Notes: generated by a model not told the origin, from the letters alone. A stretch of 64,000 nucleotides of DNA from Oscillospiraceae bacterium (GCA_017550285.1 JAFZPP010000041.1:20623-84622), one strand, 5' to 3'; counted from the first letter of the stretch, positions 54,246 through 63,494 are shown. A program made the numbers and translations.

Positions 54246-56531
54246 ATGAAAGCATTACGAACCAAAGCAATCGTCTGCGCGGCAGCGCTGGCACTGAGCG
54301 GTACGGCGGCATCTCTTCCGGCAATGCCGGTCTCTGCGGCAGCCGTACAGGAAAATCAGACAGGCGTCTATAACGGCATGCAGTATGAGATCATGGGCAG
54401 CTTCTGCCTGATCACCGGCTTTACGGACGCGCTTCCGGAGGAACTGGTCATTCCGGAGCAAATCAACGGCTATAACGTGGAATGGGTCCATATGCAGGCA
54501 TTTGAAAACTGCACAAAGCTGAAATCCGTGACGCTTCCCAAAACAATTCAGGTTCTGAACTATGCCTGCTTCATGGGCTGCACCTCGCTCGAAACAGTCA
54601 ATTTTCCGGAGGATATGAAGGCGCTGCGGGATATCAACAGCACCGCCTTTAACGGTACACCGTGGCTGGAGGCGCAGCGTAAGAAGACGCCGCTGATGAT
54701 TTTCAATGATATACTCTATGACGGACGCGGCAGCTCCGGCAATGTCGTGATTCCGGAAGGAATCAAAACGATCAATTCGGATGCATTCCGGAAGAATACC
54801 GCGCTGACTTCCGTGCAGTTTCCTTCTACGCTCGAAACGCTCGACAGCGGCTGCTTTGCCTACTGTACCGGATTGAAATCGGTTACAATTCCCGGCTCTG
54901 TGGAGGAAATCGAAGACGATGCCTTCCTTGGATGCACCGGACTGGAAACCGTTACCATGGAATCCGGCGTTGAAGAGATCGGCGAGGGTACATTTGAAAA
55001 ATGCACCGCGCTGAAAACAGTGAACTTTCCGGATACATTGATTTACCTGAAAGGACCGTTTTCGCACTGCGAGCTGCTGGAGGAGATTGTGCTGCCGGAT
55101 TCGGTCCGCACGATCAATTCCGATTCGTTTACATGCTGCACGAATCTCAAGAGCGTGACGATTCCGAATTATTATACGCAGTTTGCCAATAGCAAGCGGA
55201 TTTTTACGAATGAGGGCGGCGGCTGGCTTGCCAGTGATGACGATCTGATTTATAACGGCGTACTGCGCGGCTATGAAGGCTCGACGACGCAGCAATATGC
55301 GGAAGAATACGGCATCCGCTTTGAATCGCTCGGTGCATATCCGACCTCCGGAAGCTGCGGCGGCAATACGGCATGGTCGCTTGAGGGCGATACACTGACG
55401 CTTTCCGGCAGCGATCCCATGAACGCCTATATCTATCCGTACAAAGTGAACGGGGAATATTCCTATCAGGGCGTTGCGCCGTGGTTTGTTTACCGCGACC
55501 GCATCAAACACGCGGTCATCAGCAAGGATTTTGCCGGTATTTCGGTCGGTGCGCTTGCATTTCTGCCCGCGCTGGAAACCGTCACGATTTATAATCCGTC
55601 GCTGATTATGTCGCAGGCGGATACCTTGGAAGGCTCCTTCTTCCCGAAATGCATCAACAGAGGCGTAGACGAGGAAAATCAAAAGATCATCGAGGGCATC
55701 CGCATTCTCGGCTATGACGGCTCGACGGCACAGCAGTTTGCGGAGGGCTGGGGCTATGATTTTGAAGCGCTTGAGGGCGATCCGGGCGTTCTGCCGGTCA
55801 TTGAGACCGTGAAAACCGGAACCTGCGGCGATAAACTGAACTGGAAGCTCGATACCAAAGCAAAAACGCTGGAAATCACCGGCACCGGAGACATGACAAA
55901 TTTTGATGCAGATGATTCGCCTGCACCGTGGTTCTCTGAGGGGTTCGGCGGCGGCATCCGGCAGATCAGCATTGCGGACGGCGTAACGGGTATCGGTACG
56001 GCGGCATTTGCATTCTGCGGCGGTGTGGAGGAGCTGACGCTGCCTGCGAGCGTCAAGCAGATCGGCAACTGGGCATTTGAGCTTATGGGCGAACTGAAAA
56101 CGCTGACGATTCTGAATCCGGCGTGTGTGATTCCGGACGATGAATATACCGTATGCAGCGGCATCAAGGATAACGGAGGCTATTTCACCGGTACGATCCG
56201 CGGCTATGCAGGCTCGACCGCCGAGGCATATGCAAAGAAATACGGATATACCTTTGCGGCAATTCCGGAAGGAGAAGCCGTCACCGGCGATCTCGATGGC
56301 AGCGGCGATGTGTCGATCAGCGATGCGCAGCTTGCCTTGCAGGCATATACGGCGGCATTTTCCGGACTGGATACCGGTCTGACCGAGGCGCAGCTGAAAT
56401 CCGCAGACGTCAACGGCGACGGTACGCTGACCGTTGAGGATGCGCAGCTCATCCTGCTCTATTACACGGAGAACAGTGTTGCGATGAATCAGGTCACCTG
56501 GGCGGAGCTCATCGAATCACTCAAAAAATAA
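54246..56531 (+). CDS. Secreted BspA-type leucine-rich-repeat protein with C-terminal dockerin
   Basis: 761 residues from ATG 54246, after AGAAAGGCAGG. Signal peptide ~1-33. Residues ~60-370 and ~440-665 carry LRR_5 (BspA/TpLRR) repeats such as AFENCTKLKSVTLPKTI and CFAYCTGLKSVTIPGSV, interrupted by two related TCGxxLxWxLD-type beta segments. The C-terminal ~80 residues have paired Ca-binding loops (DLDGSGDVSISDAQLAL and DVNGDGTLTVEDAQLIL), i.e. dockerin-like. BspA-type proteins mediate binding to host or plant surfaces. Attachment to a scaffoldin is inferred from the dockerin. Confidence 0.88.
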   Translation: MKALRTKAIVCAAALALSGTAASLPAMPVSAAAVQENQTGVYNGMQYEIMGSFCLITGFTDALPEELVIPEQINGYNVEWVHMQAFENCTKLKSVTLPKTIQVLNYACFMGCTSLETVNFPEDMKALRDINSTAFNGTPWLEAQRKKTPLMIFNDILYDGRGSSGNVVIPEGIKTINSDAFRKNTALTSVQFPSTLETLDSGCFAYCTGLKSVTIPGSVEEIEDDAFLGCTGLETVTMESGVEEIGEGTFEKCTALKTVNFPDTLIYLKGPFSHCELLEEIVLPDSVRTINSDSFTCCTNLKSVTIPNYYTQFANSKRIFTNEGGGWLASDDDLIYNGVLRGYEGSTTQQYAEEYGIRFESLGAYPTSGSCGGNTAWSLEGDTLTLSGSDPMNAYIYPYKVNGEYSYQGVAPWFVYRDRIKHAVISKDFAGISVGALAFLPALETVTIYNPSLIMSQADTLEGSFFPKCINRGVDEENQKIIEGIRILGYDGSTAQQFAEGWGYDFEALEGDPGVLPVIETVKTGTCGDKLNWKLDTKAKTLEITGTGDMTNFDADDSPAPWFSEGFGGGIRQISIADGVTGIGTAAFAFCGGVEELTLPASVKQIGNWAFELMGELKTLTILNPACVIPDDEYTVCSGIKDNGGYFTGTIRGYAGSTAEAYAKKYGYTFAAIPEGEAVTGDLDGSGDVSISDAQLALQAYTAAFSGLDTGLTEAQLKSADVNGDGTLTVEDAQLILLYYTENSVAMNQVTWAELIESLKK

Positions 56532-56538
56532 ACACAGC

Positions 56539-56570
56539 AAAGCCGCAGAACACCGGTTCTGCGGCTTTTT
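56539..56570 (+). terminator. Terminator of the leucine-rich-repeat protein gene
   Basis: AAAGCCGCAGAAC (56539-56551) pairs with GTTCTGCGGCTTT (56556-56568), then T residues. Confidence 0.88.
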
Positions 56571-56593
56571 GATACATTCATTTTGGATGCTGC

Positions 56594-57058
56594 TCAGAAT
56601 CCTGCGTTCTTTCTGCCGTAATAAAGCGAGACCGGCAGAAGAATCAGCATCAGGACTGCGAGCCCTGCGATGAGGATGCTCATAGGCGGAATCCTTGTAC
56701 CGTCGGCAAGCACTGCCTGAAGTCCGTCCCGCGAGCAGGCAATCTCCACGGACGATCCTTCCGGATACGGCGATTTTACCGCGACAATCTTGGTGCTGCG
56801 TGCGTTGCCGTACTGATCGGTATAATTGATCGTCAGCGTGTGATTATAGACTGCGGCGCGGTTGTCATCTGCCGAAAGGTAAACATCGCTCTGCTCACAT
56901 TTAACCACAGTGCCGGAGAGCTGATTCGGATACTCTTTTTGCAGCTTCTTTGCCGGCAGAATCATGCTCGCCGCAATGATCGCAAAGGTCAGTGCCATGC
57001 CGATCAGAAACAGCGGATACAATTTGAAAGGACGTTCCTCGGAATAAATTGTGCTCAT
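56594..57058 (-). CDS. DUF3592-like membrane protein
   Basis: 154 residues from ATG 57058, after AAAAGGAG. Membrane segments ~13-35 and ~125-148 flank an extracytoplasmic beta-rich domain (GTVVKCEQSDVYLSADDN, VYNHTLTINYTDQYGN). Same plan as the protein at 26941-27441. The acyltransferase gene ends 41 bp upstream, so the two may be co-transcribed. Function unknown. Confidence 0.78.
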   Translation of the reverse strand: MSTIYSEERPFKLYPLFLIGMALTFAIIAASMILPAKKLQKEYPNQLSGTVVKCEQSDVYLSADDNRAAVYNHTLTINYTDQYGNARSTKIVAVKSPYPEGSSVEIACSRDGLQAVLADGTRIPPMSILIAGLAVLMLILLPVSLYYGRKNAGF

Positions 57059-57099
57059 CTGATATGCTCCTTTTCGTTTATTGTGCATCAGCGGAATGC

Positions 57100-58149
57100 T
57101 CAGGCTGTTTTCTGCTTTTTGAAGATATGCGATACCGACACGATCAGTGCCGCAATCAGAACAGCTGCCGCCGCGACGATCAGCGGCATATACCATGTAC
57201 TCATATATTCCGGATGCCGGATGCGGTCGCAGTACAAGTAGAGCAGCACGATCACCGGCATATGCCAGAGATAGACATGCAGCGAGCAGGCGCCGCCGAG
57301 CGTACAGAGCGGCGGAAAGATACGCTTTTCCGGTCTTTTCATTGCAAAGAGAAATGCCGATACCGCTGCGGCGAGCTTGAAAATCTGTGTGATATTCCAG
57401 CGGAACGGGGTATAGATCACCAGCAGGAACAGACAGATCAGTGAGACAATGCCGCAGCCTGCCGATACGGCAGCCGGAATCCGGAGACATGTTTCCTTCG
57501 ATTCCGCGATGCAGTAACCGAGCGTCATCAGCGGAATCGCCGCAACAAAGACATTGCTGCAAAAGCGCCAGTCCTTATCCGCTGCATATTTATAGGTCTC
57601 CATGCAAATGCGGAACAGAATCAGCAGCGGCATCGCAAACTTTGCAAATCGCATCAGCCGCAGCTTGTGCATCACCCAGAAAAACAGATACGCGCCGAGC
57701 AGTGCACAGATAAACCACAGCGGGTCGCCGTGGATTGCTTCCAGATCACAGGGGAACAGCAGCCGCAGATAAAATGCCGGCTTTGTGAATGTCCGGAGCC
57801 ATATTTTGAGGTCACGATCAAAAAAGCGGTGCTCGATGTACGATACGGCAAAATAGACTGCAATCGCCGTCAGCGTCAGCAGCAGATTGCGCCGGAAACG
57901 CTTCATCAGCTTCGGGCAGATTTCCTCTCTGTCGCCGTATGCATGATAGCCGCTGATGAGAAAAAACAGGATGATGCCGCAAGAGCCGATTGCGCTCATG
58001 CATTTACCGAATTTTCCGGGAAATGTAATATGCACAAAAACGACGCCGAGCACTGCGATGCCCTTGAAAAAGTCAAGGCATCTGTTCCGGACGGGCGGCT
58101 TCGGCAGGTCGATGACCCGTACAGGCTCGGAATCCAGAATATCCTTCAT
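57100..58149 (-). CDS. Acyltransferase family 3 membrane protein
   Basis: 349 residues from ATG 58149, after AAAGGAGC. About ten membrane segments; the N-terminal RCLDFFKGIAVLGVVFVHI has the family's conserved helix with the catalytic-type His, and GIILFFLISGYHAYG follows. Such proteins O-acylate cell-wall or surface polysaccharides. Substrate unknown. Confidence 0.85.
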   Translation of the reverse strand: MKDILDSEPVRVIDLPKPPVRNRCLDFFKGIAVLGVVFVHITFPGKFGKCMSAIGSCGIILFFLISGYHAYGDREEICPKLMKRFRRNLLLTLTAIAVYFAVSYIEHRFFDRDLKIWLRTFTKPAFYLRLLFPCDLEAIHGDPLWFICALLGAYLFFWVMHKLRLMRFAKFAMPLLILFRICMETYKYAADKDWRFCSNVFVAAIPLMTLGYCIAESKETCLRIPAAVSAGCGIVSLICLFLLVIYTPFRWNITQIFKLAAAVSAFLFAMKRPEKRIFPPLCTLGGACSLHVYLWHMPVIVLLYLYCDRIRHPEYMSTWYMPLIVAAAAVLIAALIVSVSHIFKKQKTA

Positions 58150-58244
58150 AGATGCTCCTTTCATATGGCAGATTTGTGCTGTGATGTTTTTTCGATAAGA
58201 AGCACCGCCTGCATCGGCGCAGACGGTGTTTCGCTTGGGCATGC

Positions 58245-61200
58245 TTATGATTTGCCGGAATTGTCTGCATAGGGCTGATACACCAGAAATTCACGCAGCT
58301 CCAGCGGCTTGCCGTAATAATATCCCTGAAAGCTCTGGATATTGAACTGCTGGAGAATATCGCGCATACCGGAGGTCTCTATGCCCTCGACGCAGACCTT
58401 TGCACCGAAGGTCGAAGCCATGGTCGAGAAGGTCTGGATGAGCGAGCGCTCCTTTTCGTCCTCCTCGATTTTCAGCACGAAGCTGCGGTCGATCTTGATT
58501 GTATCGAACGGCAGATTCTTGACCAGTCCGATTGAGGAGAAGCCCGTTCCGAAATCGTCCAGCGCGATTTTGATGCCGTGTCCGCGCAGATTGACAATCA
58601 CATTTTTCAGCAGATACATATCGAGCAGGCGGCAGCGCTCGGTGATCTCGAGGCAGAGATGCTCCGGCGGGAAGCTCTCCTCCTTGAGCGTCCGCAGAAC
58701 CATATCGACAAAATCCGGCTTTTCAAGCTGCGAATAGGAAAGATTGACGTTGATGACGAAATCCGGATGATCCTCCATAATCAGCTTTGCGCCGTTGATT
58801 GCCGTGCGCAGAATCCATTCGCCGAGCTCGCAGAACAGCGGGTCCTTTTCGAGAATCGGGATGAAATGATCCGGCGGCACCATGCCGTATTCCTCGCTGC
58901 GCCAGCGCAGCAGCGCCTCCGCACCGATCAGCTGCTCGGTTTCTGCATCGACAACCGGCTGATAGAGCAGATAGAAGCCCTTGTAATTCTGCCGCACCGA
59001 TGCGCGAATGACATAGAGCTTTTCCAGGCGGTGCTTGTTGCCTGCATTGAGCTCGTCATAGAATTCGACGAGATCGCCCTGATGCCGCAGCTTGGATTCA
59101 CTGTAGGCAAAGTTCAGGCAGGCGTAGACGGTCTGATAGTCGATATCGAAATGCTCGACATTCAGCAGACCCGCGCTCAGGTCGAGAATGAGGAACTCAT
59201 TGTTGATAAAGAAGCCCTTGCGGAAGTGCTCGCGCAGATCCTGATAGCGGATATTGAGATCCTCGGGCGTCAGGATGCGGGAAAGCACGGCAAATTTCGT
59301 GCCGTCCAGACGGTAAACGTTTCCGCTGTTGCCGATCTGCTCGAACAGATAGCGTCCGAAGCGCTGGAGGATTGTGTTGCCGAACTGGTAGCCGTAGACC
59401 TCGTTGATTTCGGAGAATTTGCTGATGACGATCATGCAGACACGGATATCGGAATGCTTCTGCATATAGCTCTGCAAATCTTCAAAGAAGCCGTACTGAT
59501 TCCGCAGACCCGTCAGGGTATCCATTCTGCCCTGAATGCCGTGATCACGGATTGCGCCGCAGAACCATTCCGGCGTGCCGTCCGGTTCGCGCAGCACGGT
59601 GCCGCGGCAGGTGCAGACGTCATAGGCGCCGTTCGGACGCTTTGCGCGGTACTGCATATCATGTCCGGACGCATTGCCGGTGAAGATATCGTTCATGCCG
59701 TTGATGTAGATTTCGCGGTCCTCCGGATGAATGTATTTCGCCCAGATTTCGCCCGCATTATACATATATTCACCGGGCAGATTGAAAACGGAAACCGCTG
59801 CCCTTGACCACCGCGAGTAATTATACTTCATATTGCAGAGAAAGACATAGGAATCCTCTGCGATCAGTTCCATCGCATGGAACAGGATATCGAGCTTATG
59901 CTTTTCCTCCTCGGGCATGGCGTTCCGGTTGTCCGGCTCATCGTAGTAGCCGGATTTCAGGCGCGCCTTTTCCTCAAACATATGGTTTTCTGCACGCAGG
60001 AACACCTCGGAAATCCGGTGATCGACTGTCGGCACAAAGACCGACATGCCGGAGGCGACAATCGGACCGTCATTCTGGCGCCGGTTCTGGAGCACCTGAT
60101 CGTGCAGACGCTGAAAGAGCGCGTCGCGGTTCTGATAATCGGATGTGCTCAGGAATACGACAAATTCATCGCTGCCGACGCGAAACACCGGACTGTGCGT
60201 AAACACATTGCAGATGAGACGGCTTGCCGCACGGAGCATCTCGTCACCGGCAAGGCGTCCGTGTGCATCGTTTGTTTCATCAAGATCATTGATATCGCAG
60301 ACGACGAGTGCAAACGGCAGATATTCCGCGCCGCCGTCGAGCCGGTTCTGCACGGATTCGCAGAATTCCTGATAGGCAATCTTATTCTTGATGCCGGTCA
60401 GTCCGTCCTGCTGTGCCTGTTTTTCCGCGATGCGCAGCGCCTTTGCGCGCTCTTTTTCCTTGCGCATTTCGGTGTCGATATTCTCCACGCCGATGATCAG
60501 ATGTACGCGGTCACTTGCCCACATGGACGTCAGGCGTGTATGACGCGGCTGCCCGCCGATCATCAGGCGATAGTCGATGCTGTGTTTTTTTCTGTCCTCA
60601 AGTGCATGAATGAGGTAATCCTGCCGCAGAACGGCAAGAACGCGCTCGCGGTCCCGCGGATGCAGCAGCCTTTCGGAATTCTTTTGTACATCCGTAAAAA
60701 AGTCCTCGCCGTCCTCCTGCATTTGCAGATTGCCGTAAATATTCTTGGCGGTATACTCCGTGTAATGCCCGTCGTTCACGTTGATGTAGTAGAGGACATC
60801 ATAATGCGCGGCAAGTGTCTCGGCAATCAGCTTGAAGACAGCATTTTCCTCTGATGCTTTCTGCGCTGCATCTTTTTTCCGGTTCATGTTTGTTTCATCC
60901 ATGATACCGAGCACAAAGCAGTCATCCTCCGTGCGGATGCCGCGCAGCAGTATGACGGAGAAATACAGCGGCTTCTCTTCCGCTTTGAGCCGGAAGTTCA
61001 CGGGCTGCATCGTATTTTCCAGAATGCGGGGCAGGAGTGTTTCCTTCCGGAAGCTCTCGATAAATGTCTCTCTGTCCGGCTCATAGACAAACCGCCCTGT
61101 ATCTGCGATAAAATCCGTAAAGAAATCGTCTCCGCTTTTCCGGAGCGGCAGACATCCGAGCACCGGATGATCGGACAGGAAACGGAACGCTCCCGTACAT

Positions 61201-61280
61201 GCGTTGACAAAGAAAATGCCGGAATAATCAACGAGCAGCGCCTGTGCAATATTTTGCAGTATCGCATCCTGATGCAGCAT
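58245..61280 (-). CDS. PAS-GGDEF-PAS-GGDEF-EAL cyclic-di-GMP signalling protein
   Basis: 1011 residues from ATG 61280, after GGGAGGAG. Order: two PAS-like sensors (~1-285), GGDEF with GSDEF signature (~293-465), a further PAS (~480-605), a degenerate GGDEF (DGTKF, ~590-765) and an EAL domain (~775-1011) with EALLRW, EITERC and DDFGTGFSS. The EAL catalytic residues appear intact, so it probably hydrolyses c-di-GMP; the first GGDEF differs at one position and may be weak or GTP-sensing. No membrane segments seen. Confidence 0.88.
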   Translation of the reverse strand: MLHQDAILQNIAQALLVDYSGIFFVNACTGAFRFLSDHPVLGCLPLRKSGDDFFTDFIADTGRFVYEPDRETFIESFRKETLLPRILENTMQPVNFRLKAEEKPLYFSVILLRGIRTEDDCFVLGIMDETNMNRKKDAAQKASEENAVFKLIAETLAAHYDVLYYINVNDGHYTEYTAKNIYGNLQMQEDGEDFFTDVQKNSERLLHPRDRERVLAVLRQDYLIHALEDRKKHSIDYRLMIGGQPRHTRLTSMWASDRVHLIIGVENIDTEMRKEKERAKALRIAEKQAQQDGLTGIKNKIAYQEFCESVQNRLDGGAEYLPFALVVCDINDLDETNDAHGRLAGDEMLRAASRLICNVFTHSPVFRVGSDEFVVFLSTSDYQNRDALFQRLHDQVLQNRRQNDGPIVASGMSVFVPTVDHRISEVFLRAENHMFEEKARLKSGYYDEPDNRNAMPEEEKHKLDILFHAMELIAEDSYVFLCNMKYNYSRWSRAAVSVFNLPGEYMYNAGEIWAKYIHPEDREIYINGMNDIFTGNASGHDMQYRAKRPNGAYDVCTCRGTVLREPDGTPEWFCGAIRDHGIQGRMDTLTGLRNQYGFFEDLQSYMQKHSDIRVCMIVISKFSEINEVYGYQFGNTILQRFGRYLFEQIGNSGNVYRLDGTKFAVLSRILTPEDLNIRYQDLREHFRKGFFINNEFLILDLSAGLLNVEHFDIDYQTVYACLNFAYSESKLRHQGDLVEFYDELNAGNKHRLEKLYVIRASVRQNYKGFYLLYQPVVDAETEQLIGAEALLRWRSEEYGMVPPDHFIPILEKDPLFCELGEWILRTAINGAKLIMEDHPDFVINVNLSYSQLEKPDFVDMVLRTLKEESFPPEHLCLEITERCRLLDMYLLKNVIVNLRGHGIKIALDDFGTGFSSIGLVKNLPFDTIKIDRSFVLKIEEDEKERSLIQTFSTMASTFGAKVCVEGIETSGMRDILQQFNIQSFQGYYYGKPLELREFLVYQPYADNSGKS

Positions 61281-61546
61281 ATCGTCTCCTCCCTTCTCAG
61301 TTGCACCGGCTTTCACCTCAGAAAACAGGTACAATCAGGCAATCAGATCATGGGAATCACAGGATTCTGAAACCGAAGCAGCCTCCGCGGGCAGATGATG
61401 CCGGAGCGTCCGGTTTCTTTTGCGGGTCAATCCTGCGGTTTCGGCAGGCGCTCATTTCGCAGTATACGGCATAGAATCATTCGGCGTTCCTTGCAGGAAA
61501 ACTGCCTGCGCCGCGCATATACGCCTGCTTATAATCATATAAGAAT
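61281..61546 (-). other. Long untranslated leader of the GGDEF-EAL gene
   Basis: About 266 nt separate the best promoter from the start codon. The minus strand carries GC-rich complementary blocks (GGCAGG/CCTGCC, ACCGGACGCTCCGG). No known riboswitch consensus matched by eye. Confidence 0.3.
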
Positions 61547-61575
61547 ATTATAGCATATCTTTGCCAAAAAGTCAA
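61547..61575 (-). promoter_or_regulatory. Promoter of the GGDEF-EAL gene
   Basis: Minus-strand TTGACT (61570-61575), 17 bp, TATAAT (61547-61552). Confidence 0.65.
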
Positions 61576-61631
61576 ACAAAATCGCTTGTCATTTTGAATA
61601 AAATTTATATGAATTCCTAGGAGAAATCGAC

Positions 61632-61715
61632 GCAGTCTATGCTTCGGACGGTCGGGCAGCCCCCTTCCTCATGCTGCTGTCTGCGGACTGTGTGCGGGAC
61701 AGCATATCAGACTGC
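61632..61715. other. Possible structured RNA in intergenic DNA
   Basis: GCAGTCT (61632-61638) can pair with AGACTGC (61709-61715); inside, GCTGTC (61676-61681) can pair with GACAGC (61698-61703). No known RNA family recognised and no clear promoter on either strand. Confidence 0.2.
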
Positions 61716-61747
61716 CTTTGTCAAGCCGAAAAAATTGAAATTCAGGG

Positions 61748-61776
61748 TTGACAAAAGCGGAAATAAATGCTATAAT
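61748..61776 (+). promoter_or_regulatory. Promoter of the iron-type cluster
   Basis: Consensus TTGACA (61748-61753), 17 bp, TATAAT (61771-61776). Confidence 0.85.
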
Positions 61777-61782
61777 CTTAAC

Positions 61783-61800
61783 GGTTAGCGAATGATAACC
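61783..61800. promoter_or_regulatory. Inverted repeat, candidate metal-regulator operator
   Basis: GGTTAGCGAATGATAACC: GGTTA and TAACC arms around 8 bases, just downstream of the -10 box where a repressor would block initiation. The DtxR-family gene at 63717 is the natural candidate to bind it. Confidence 0.45.
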
Positions 61801-61812
61801 AATCGGTGAAGG

Positions 61813-61863
61813 GCGAGTCTGCGCTCGCTCTGTGTTTTTGAAGCGGCGTTAGCTTGCTCTAAC
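61813..61863 (+). promoter_or_regulatory. Leader hairpins before the DUF2325 gene
   Basis: GCGAG/CTCGC (61813-61817 / 61824-61828) is followed by TCTGTGTTTTTG, and GTTAG/CTAAC (61848-61852 / 61859-61863) sits directly before AAAGGAGG. The pair could act as a weak attenuator; inference. Confidence 0.3.
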
Positions 61864-61877
61864 TAAAGGAGGTATCT

Positions 61878-62165
61878 ATGAGTTTAGTCATCGTAGGCGG
61901 AAATGACCGCATGGCAGCACGGTATCAGGACATCTGTAAGCAGTACCAATGGAAATCCAAAGTCTTTACACAAATGCCTGCGGACTTTGAAAACAAGATC
62001 GGGCAGCCGGATCTGCTGGTGGTTTTTACAAGCACCTGTTCCCATAAAATGCTTGCAGGCGTGAAGAACCGCTCTGAGAAGCACGGCATTCCTGTGAAGC
62101 ACGTTCACAGTGCGAGTGTCAGCGCGCTGAAAAATCTGCTGGAGCAGTACCGGCACAGCGGATAA
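61878..62165 (+). CDS. DUF2325 family protein
   Basis: 95 residues after AAAGGAGG. VIVGGNDRMAARYQDIC at the start and LLVVFTSTCSHKMLAGVKN in the middle match DUF2325, a small Rossmann-like domain of unknown function often found near iron-uptake genes. First gene of the cluster. Confidence 0.8.
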   Translation: MSLVIVGGNDRMAARYQDICKQYQWKSKVFTQMPADFENKIGQPDLLVVFTSTCSHKMLAGVKNRSEKHGIPVKHVHSASVSALKNLLEQYRHSG

Positions 62166-62220
62166 AATGTTCAATACAGAGTAATCTGTTTGATAAATAA
62201 AACATGATGGAGGAATCTTT

Positions 62221-62634
62221 ATGAAAACAGCAGTCATTTACTGGAGCGGTACGGGCAATACCGAAGCAATGGCAAATGCAGTTGCAGAGGGCGCAGGCGT
62301 GGACGCGCTGACCGTTTCCGATTTCAGCGGCAATATTGCAGATTTTGACGCAATCGCATTCGGTTGTCCGGCAATGGGCGCAGAGGTGCTTGAGGAAGAC
62401 GAATTCGATCCGTTTTTCACCAGCATCGAATCGGAACTCAGCGGCAAAACGGTTCTGCTTTTCGGCTCCTACGGCTGGGGCGACGGCGAATGGATGCGCA
62501 ACTGGACAGAGCGCGTCAAGGCGGCAGGTGTAGCTTTGCTTGGCGACGAAGGATATACCGCGAATGAAGCGCCGTCGGAGGATGATCTTGCAAAACTGAA
62601 AGCACTGGGCGCTGAGCTTGCAGGCGCACAATGA
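62221..62634 (+). CDS. Flavodoxin
   Basis: 137 residues. FMN phosphate loop YWSGTGNTEAMA near the N-terminus and the LFGSYGWGDGEW flavin loop. Short-chain type. Low-potential electron carrier that replaces ferredoxin when iron is scarce, which fits the cluster. Confidence 0.93.
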   Translation: MKTAVIYWSGTGNTEAMANAVAEGAGVDALTVSDFSGNIADFDAIAFGCPAMGAEVLEEDEFDPFFTSIESELSGKTVLLFGSYGWGDGEWMRNWTERVKAAGVALLGDEGYTANEAPSEDDLAKLKALGAELAGAQ

Positions 62635-62644
62635 TAACCGATAG

Positions 62645-62662
62645 TTGGTCATATCTAACCAA
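62645..62662. promoter_or_regulatory. Second inverted repeat, candidate operator
   Basis: TTGGTCATATCTAACCAA has TTGGT/ACCAA arms around 8 bases, directly before the ribosome-binding site of the next gene; it resembles 61783-61800 in its GGT...AACC parts. Confidence 0.3.
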
Positions 62663-62675
62663 AAGGAGAATCTGA

Positions 62676-63260
62676 ATGAAAAAAACTGTACTGATCTCTG
62701 TCGCAGCGATTCTCGCTGTTGCCGCGGCGATGCCGTTTTCTGCATCTGCTGCGGATGATGTGGTTTACGGCACCATGAATATCCCGTATACCGATTTTTA
62801 TGCAGCGGAAATGGGCGAATCTGCCGGTGAGGTGGATGCCGTGACCTCTGCTACAAAAAAGAAGGTACTGATGAACGGCGAAGACCAGATGTTTGCGGGG
62901 ACGTATAACAACGGCACGGACACAATGCTCGGCGTTGTTTATCCGGTTGCGATTACGCAGGCGGAGCTCGATGCACTCGGCGAGAACAATTACGGCTTCA
63001 CAAAGCTCGATGCAGCACCGGAAGCATACAAAAATGTCACCGTAAAGGACGGAAAAGCCAGCTTTTCCGCGGTGCAGGATGCGGCGCCGGAAACACTGAA
63101 TCTCGGCGTGAAGCTCTCGACGGAAACCGGCTACGGCGATTATCTGATTGACCTGACCGACCAGCCGGAGGGCTTTGACACGAAATACAGCGGTGCGCTT
63201 CCTCGTATTCAATCTGTTCTGCGCACCGTGCTTTGCCGCAATCGGCGCAATCAAGCGTGA
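62676..63260 (+). CDS. Secreted Tp47-like protein, truncated by a deletion junction
   Basis: 194 codons as read. Signal peptide ~1-25 ending ASA. The mature part (YGTMNIPYTDFYAAEMG, then VDAVTSATKKK and GVVYPVAIT) resembles the 'penicillin-binding Tp47' type proteins of Firmicutes, which are longer. From about residue 171 the frame enters feoB-derived DNA in the wrong frame, giving an Arg-rich tail (VLRTVLCRNRRNQA). So the gene has lost its 3' part. The name is from memory of the family and its function is unknown; the context suggests iron or haem. Confidence 0.65.
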   Translation: MKKTVLISVAAILAVAAAMPFSASAADDVVYGTMNIPYTDFYAAEMGESAGEVDAVTSATKKKVLMNGEDQMFAGTYNNGTDTMLGVVYPVAITQAELDALGENNYGFTKLDAAPEAYKNVTVKDGKASFSAVQDAAPETLNLGVKLSTETGYGDYLIDLTDQPEGFDTKYSGALPRIQSVLRTVLCRNRRNQA

Positions 63261-63489
63261 AATGAACAACGTAAAGTGGACATGGTTCGCAATTCTCTAT
63301 CAGTGCGGCTTTGCGTATGCAATTTCGCTGATGATTAACCAGTTCGGCGGCGCACTTACCGGTCATGTCAATCCGATCGGTCTGGTCTTTGCGATTGTCA
63401 TTCTCGCAGGAATGCTCTATATGCTGTTTATCAAGAAGTACAAGGAATCCACTACGCTGACGGAAAAACTCAGAACGCAGGGGAGCTGA
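63187..63489 (+). pseudogene. feoB: 3' remnant of feoB (ferrous iron transporter)
   Basis: About 100 codons in a different frame from the upstream gene, reading AVRFLVFNLFCAPCFAAIGA and then KREMNNVKWTWFAILYQCG, the conserved C-terminal membrane part of FeoB. The G-protein domain and most of the permease are absent and no start site is present. The Cys-rich partner gene follows 5 bp after its stop, as in intact feo operons. Confidence 0.8.
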
Positions 63490-63494
63490 TTTTC

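Noticed and set aside
61281..61546. GEMM c-di-GMP riboswitch
   Set aside because: GACGC and CCGG pieces are present, but the GEMM core order and helices could not be traced.
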